Assembly: GCA_011033025.1 (NCBI GenBank)
Contig: WFMF01000094.1
Coordinates: 62,001 to 126,000, forward strand
Reading direction: 5' to 3'
Origin: Beroe forskalii
Taxonomy: Eukaryota > Ctenophora > Nuda > Beroida > Beroidae
DNA length: 64,000 nucleotides
The notes under the pieces are model-generated. The model ran no database searches. It saw only the letters and a program-made list of their open reading frames with translations, and was not told the origin of the DNA. Each line of letters starts with the position of its first letter. Position 1 is the first letter of the stretch. Positions 59,606 to 64,000 of this stretch are shown here, one piece after another. The position numbers and the translations under genes were made by a program.

Positions 59606-60094
59606 TAATAACTTTTCTTCCTTTTCGCTTTTTAGTTGAAAAACGCCTTTAAAGTTGAGCAAGGATTGCAAGAATTGCAAATTTTTACAATTACTGTAAG
59701 CCATTTTGTTTTGAAATTTTGATCATTTGAAATTGCACCTGGAAAATTTAACCCCCCCATAAACCTAAGTGGATATCGGAAAAGGCAATAGGGTTAAATT
59801 TAAGTTGTTACCCCATACTGGGTTTATTCAGGGCATTTCAATTGATCTCTGGCTTTTGCCCGTAAAAACTTAAAACCCGTAATATAATTGTGGTTTTAGC
59901 CAAGTTACTCAAGTTGTGTTTGCAGAGATAGTGGAGGAAAGTTCTTACTGTATAATTCAATAATTAATATTAGTTGAAATTTGAAATTCAAAGAAAAAAT
60001 ATGGATCGGTATTTTCTTCCGAATGACCAGAAACTTGAAAAAGTAGATCATTTGTTCACAATGTTACTTGTGTGTACAATTGGTTTGAACAATT

Positions 60095-60350
60095 TTGACG
60101 GGTTTTGCCCGGGGTTTTCGTGTTTTTATGGATTTTCGATGTTCTTACGGGTTTTTTTGGTGGGTTTTGCGTGGTTTTACGAGCTAATGGATTTTCACGT
60201 GTTTTTGACATTCATGGGTTTTACGGGTGGCTTGACGAGCTATTTAGGGTTTTCTACGGGTTTTGACCCCGGGGGTTTTTCGGGTTTTAAATTTTTATTT
60301 TTGGGGGTTTTTGGGTTTTTACCGAGTTTTGGGTTTTTCCGGTTTTAAAA
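60095..60350 (-). repeat. (CCCGYAAAA) array, outer end of right arm
   Basis: Reads TTTTACGGGTTTT-like units and mirrors 25605-26015. Homopolymer runs lengthen after 60280 and the array becomes unreadable. Confidence 0.6.
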
Positions 60351-61920
60351 GTAATTTCCCGGTTTTTTGGCGGGGTATTTTGGGGGTTTTTAGTTTTTTG
60401 CAGTTTTTTCGGGGTTTTTAAAAGTTCCGGGGTTTTTTGCATTTTTTTTCTTTTTGGCCAATTTCGGTTTTTAAAAAGTTCAAAAGGTTTTTCCTTTGTT
60501 GGCCCTTTTTTTTTGAGACCTGGTTTTTTGGTTTTTTTTTGGACGTTACCCTTTTCCCAAATTTTTAATTTCAAGAAATAAAAATACAATGTATTGTGGA
60601 AAATTTTGAAAGTCAAAAAAACAAACCAGAACCCCAAATATAATTTGTATAAAACCCAAAAACGATCCACGGGCCCAACCCCCTGCCCATTTTTTTAGGG
60701 GGGGGTTTTCTCCACCACACTTCAAGGGGGAAACCGCAGGGCCGCTGGGTGTGAAAGTACCAGTTGATTAACCCGGTTTCAGAACTGGGTCATTGACCCA
60801 AGGTAAATTTCTAGAAATACCCCCGTCCTCTTGGGCTTCGTCTTCCTTTACGGATTTTCGGGACCTCCTTCCCCCCCCTCTTTGGGTTTCCACATTCATC
60901 CCTTCCCCTCCTCTGCAGTGTAAACATATCAGGAAAGGACTGGCCCAACAACACCACTGCCCCCCGCCCAGGGGAAAAGGTTTTTTTGGGATATTCTCCC
61001 CATTTACGATGGGCGATTTTCTGTCTTAGGGGTACGGGGCTCGCCAAATCCACAAACCCTGGCGACTGGGATCACCTGTAGGGATGCCCGCCGGGGCTTT
61101 TTTGGACTTTGTAGATCTGTCCCCCCTTTAAAATGACTTTAATGTTTTGCGTACTGGAAGTTTATTGGAAAATAATAAATATTTTTAAAGGGGTTTTGGG
61201 GCGGCCAATGCGTCCTTCATCCATGCCTCAACTCAAGCGATGTACCGCCGATGTTGATATCCAATGGCGTCTTAAGTATCATACTGAACAGCAGCACATA
61301 TTCCCTAGGTNNNNNNNNNNNNNNNNNNNNNNNNNNNNNNNNNNNNNNNNNNNNNNNNNNNNNNNNNNNNNNNNNNNNNNNNNNNNNNNNNNNNNNNNNN
61401 NNNNNNNNNNTGTAAAAAAGAAATTATTTGGGCCTTTAATCTTCTCCAACCCGGAAAGGGGCCCTAGTTTACCAATTTTGGAGAAATTTTGGGTGCGGGG
61501 CCCCCTTAAATTTCCCGAATGGGCAATCGCCGTGGTAAATCCAAGTTATGGATTTCCCCTTTCCCTGGGCAAATGAGGGTTTGAGGCTTGGAAAAGTTAT
61601 GGCGGCAAAAGGGGGGGAACACCCAAACCCTGGTTTAAGGCGCCCGGCAGGGTGTTAAGGGGAAAAGCTTTATTTAAAAGGTTTTTCAATTTCCCCCCTC
61701 GGCTTTTCAGGGGGTTAAAAATTTTTTTTCCCCGAACAAAGCCGAAAAAACCAAACGGGGACACTGCTGTAAAAATTTCCAGCCCTAGCAAGGGGTGGTT
61801 TTTTTGGGGGGTGGGGGGGTGTGTTTGGGGTGTTGTTTTGTTTGTTGTTGTTTTGGGGGCCCGCCGCTTCTTGGGGACGGGGGAAGGGGGCGCCCGCGCA
61901 ACGCAAACAGGAATTTACGT
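60300..61920. other. Probable low-quality sequence around the second gap
   Basis: Runs of G, T and C (for example GGGGGGTGGGGGGGTGTG near 61807) and stretched homopolymers on both sides of the 61311-61410 gap, unlike the rest of the window. ORFs here should not be trusted. Confidence 0.6.
61311..61410. other. Assembly gap (100 N)
   Basis: Exactly 100 N, a placeholder gap between two contigs. Confidence 0.99.
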
Positions 61921-62984
61921 GTTTTACAACAAAGACGATATAGCTTTAAAAATTCAAAATTCAGCTAATTTGACCGGTTTAGCTTTAAAGTCCATCTACC
62001 GCTCGCGCTCATTCATCTCACCAGATGCAATGCTTTGCAAGCCAGACGTGTTTACTGTTTGCGTTGCTTGCGAGCGAGGGGTTCGAGTGAAACGATGCGA
62101 CATGTGGACAGCGCACGCAAAGAATGGCCTTGGTTAAAGCTATTCGATTCCACATTTGGAGTTTGGGCGATCAGTGGACATTTGACTCATGGTGGTTTGC
62201 CCTAATTAGGACGCTGGTTATGTGCATGCCCCTGCAGTTAAGGTTAGGGAAAACTTTGACAAGGAGGAAGATCTTCATTTAAATGTATGACTATGAGGTT
62301 CTAGTGCTAATGGATTCTGCAGTGCTGTAACAATTTACAATTAACTTGAAAAATGGGAAAAGCAATTTATGATAACAGTTTATTTATTTATTTTTCCTTT
62401 ATTTTGGCTTCTTTCTTCTTTATTTTGGCTTAAATTATTTATTTTGGGTCTAGATTGCCATTTATGCCATTTAGCCTCAAAATTGGAATTGTTAGATGCC
62501 TTAAATATACTTTGACCTTTCATACCTGCATCTGATCAGAATTTGAATTTCATATAGGTAAGAACGTTCATGATTTCAAGAAAGTGTACAAATTAAAGTA
62601 GTGTATACTGTTTTTATGCTATCTTCTTTGTAGAACAAATAGTCATCTTTGTAGCCAAGCCATTTAAGTATAAAAATCTCTTCTTCAGGAACTCCATATA
62701 GTGCAACACAACATTCTCAAATTTGATTGTATAAAGTAGTGTTGTAAAGTTTAAAAAAATTGTAGTTTTCAATATTCAAATCACGAAGAAAAAATCTTCA
62801 AGGCATCAATCTTCAAGACTTGATATAGATTTTATATCGATTCTTTACTGAAGGTCCTGGTCCTTTTACTTAACATTTAGTCCCCATTTGTATTTTTGTG
62901 TGGTGTGAATTGTAAATTTTGTGGAGATAAATAAAACTTCTTTGTTTAACTTCTTTGTTTACCTTAAATTAGTGTTTCCCAGCA
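61920..62984. other. Region upstream of the ankyrin ORF
   Basis: No coding exon could be supported. It contains a TTTATTTATTTATTTTTCC tract near 62380. The last 35 bp ends in a pyrimidine-rich TTAGTGTTTCCCAG that can serve as a splice acceptor (62982), so a 5' untranslated exon may lie here. Confidence 0.5.
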
Positions 62985-64000
62985 ATGAATAATGAACAGA
63001 ATTGTCCAACTCTCCATGACCTATTCATGAACCCAAGAAAAAATCGGGATGATATCAAATTATATCTTAATCTTGCAGACAGATCTAAAGTCAATGCATT
63101 AAATGAAACTGGATTAACAGCCTTGATGTTAGGTGCACAAATACAGCAGTCAGATGGGTTTGATGAAGAAATGATACAAATTATACTTGATAAAACAGAT
63201 TTTACAGTAACTGACAAGATTGGCAATACAATCTTGCATTATTTTTGTTTGTATGGTGTAAAGACAAAGATTGCCACCCTGGTAGAAAAATGTAACTTCT
63301 TGGCTCAAAACTCAAGAGACGAAGTTGCATTACACCATGTCCATGACACTGAAATTATGAATCATTTACTGAAAAGATATGAAGCCATAGAAACTTGGCC
63401 AGAATATAAAAAGAGCGAACTTCTCACAAACCTAGAAGACTATCTCAGAATACCAAAAAATCACAAAACCAAAAAGTCTGTTATTGAATCATTTTGTCAG
63501 CTATCTAGTTACCAAGTTCCTAAAGATATGCCAGCTATCATTATGTGTTTAATAAAGGAGATTAATGCTGAAGATAAAGAAAATTTGGAGATATTATCAT
63601 GCCTCCTCAGATTTGGTAAAGATGACATCAATGCAGACCATATCAAAGCATCTATGAAAAAAGGCAGTCAGCCTGTTTTCGAAAAAGTCAAATCTATTTG
63701 TTCAAAAGAACAACTGAAAAAACTTGTTACTGAAACTGATGTTCTGTTAGAATCAGTAAGGCATGGAAATAAGTTCTTCAAAACACTTAAAGAACATCTT
63801 GGTACTGAATCTAAACTCCTTGAATTAAAGGACAGTCGGGGTGCTGGGCTAGCCCATTTAATCTGTGAAAACCAAAATTTAGAATTGCTAGAATTGCTTA
63901 CAGGCAAGATGGATGGACAAAAGATGGGGAAGAACAAGGATGTCTTGACAGAAATGTTCAATTCATTGGATCATAAAGGCTGTTATCCTATGGCTTCTCT
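62985..64000 (+). CDS. Ankyrin-repeat-like protein, N-terminal part (runs off the window)
   Basis: The ORF opens at ATG 62985 and stays open for 338 codons to the window edge. An in-frame TAG at 62970-62972 sits upstream, and an acceptor-like CCCAG ends 2 nt before the ATG, so this looks like the first coding exon. Ankyrin-type helices are visible: NALNETGLTALMLGAQ with IQIILD (37-69), TVTDKIGNTILHYFCLYG (74-91), a degenerate VALHHVH..IMNHLL (114-129), ELKDSRGAGLAHLICENQNL (280-299) and the start of another (SLDHKGCYPMA, 327-337). Residues 135-275 are Lys-rich and helical. Ankyrin repeats are protein-binding scaffolds; partner and pathway cannot be told. No signal peptide. Confidence 0.8.
   Translation, partial: MNNEQNCPTLHDLFMNPRKNRDDIKLYLNLADRSKVNALNETGLTALMLGAQIQQSDGFDEEMIQIILDKTDFTVTDKIGNTILHYFCLYGVKTKIATLVEKCNFLAQNSRDEVALHHVHDTEIMNHLLKRYEAIETWPEYKKSELLTNLEDYLRIPKNHKTKKSVIESFCQLSSYQVPKDMPAIIMCLIKEINAEDKENLEILSCLLRFGKDDINADHIKASMKKGSQPVFEKVKSICSKEQLKKLVTETDVLLESVRHGNKFFKTLKEHLGTESKLLELKDSRGAGLAHLICENQNLELLELLTGKMDGQKMGKNKDVLTEMFNSLDHKGCYPMAS

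Larger units (their letters stand above)
57606..59607. mobile_element. ~2-kb insertion in the right arm, compound
   Basis: In the left arm GCTAGTAAC runs straight into TTTTCTTCC; here the two halves are 2 kb apart. TAA may be duplicated at the ends, but no terminal inverted repeat is seen. It contains an inverted-repeat unit (57846-58495), a dispersed repeat shared with 44280-44520, and an AATGGTACCATT minisatellite at its right end. Confidence 0.55.
49020..60350 (-). repeat. Right arm of the giant inverted repeat
   Basis: Reverse complement of 25605-36010. The tip GGCCCTCCCCAACGTCGG (49020) mirrors the left tip. Relative to the left arm it gains a foldback-type element (53222-57001), a ~2-kb insertion (57606-59607) and longer minisatellites, and it lacks both left-arm insertions. 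The outer edge blurs into poor-quality sequence after about 60300. Confidence 0.85.

Noticed and set aside
61133-61576. 147-codon ORF across the N gap
   Set aside because: A third of it is N codons and the flanks are low quality.
1-64000. LTR retrotransposon, retrovirus-like or Polinton-type element
   Set aside because: I found no pair of long direct terminal repeats and no gag, protease, integrase, capsid or envelope motifs. The RNase H present belongs to a LINE.
1-64000. tRNA or rRNA genes
   Set aside because: Scanned by eye for B-box-like GGTTCRAATCC and conserved rRNA words; only chance matches such as GGTTCGAAAATCC in the minisatellite.

Overview
This is a eukaryotic, almost certainly invertebrate metazoan, scaffold fragment. 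Evidence: coding exons with GT/AG borders, an I-superfamily LINE with RNase H, Helitrons and many non-autonomous DNA transposons, long satellite arrays, and two 100-N scaffold gaps (11794-11893, 61311-61410). I could not name the species. Genes are sparse. I support one complete single-exon ORF (42587-43711, minus), one ankyrin-type ORF that runs off the right edge (62985-64000, plus), a set of small minus-strand exons between 40043 and 41519, and a small helix-turn-helix-like gene carried in two inverted copies.

Layout: (1) 1-11095: a ~350-bp satellite (minus orientation) on both sides of a 7.5-kb inverted-repeat element (1278-8803). That element holds a Helitron (1950-6321) and a TA-flanked MITE (7317-7767); the Helitron holds a 3.3-kb palindrome (2447-5708). 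(2) 11096-13086: gap and degenerate short repeats. (3) 13087-22694: the same satellite in plus orientation, interrupted by a minisatellite with a GGTACC core, which is itself interrupted by a 1.96-kb transposon with a 4-bp target duplication (15196-17151). (4) 22695-25604: short tandem repeats split by a hAT-like element with an 8-bp target duplication (23302-24488). (5) 25605-60350: a giant imperfect palindrome with arms 25605-36010 and 49020-60350 and a 13-kb loop. (6) 60300-61920: poor-quality sequence around the second gap. (7) 61920-64000: the start of the ankyrin gene.

The giant palindrome organises the right half. Its inner arm segments look nearly identical, and each arm acts as the empty-site allele for insertions in the other. 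The left arm carries an ORF1-only LINE insertion (about 26216-28275) and a 3.7-kb terminal-inverted-repeat element (29862-33543, 8-bp target duplication). Inside the latter sits a LINE whose 5' part is inverted, as in twin priming, and whose RNase H region is split by a 790-bp MITE (31245-32034, 8-bp target duplication). The right arm carries a 3.8-kb foldback-type element built on a GAAACCACCC repeat (53222-57001, 8-bp target duplication) and a 2-kb insertion (about 57606-59607). The arms also carry minisatellites of different length on the two sides.

No retrovirus-like, LTR or capsid-bearing element and no toxin gene was recognised. Identities and copy numbers are by eye and should be treated as approximate.
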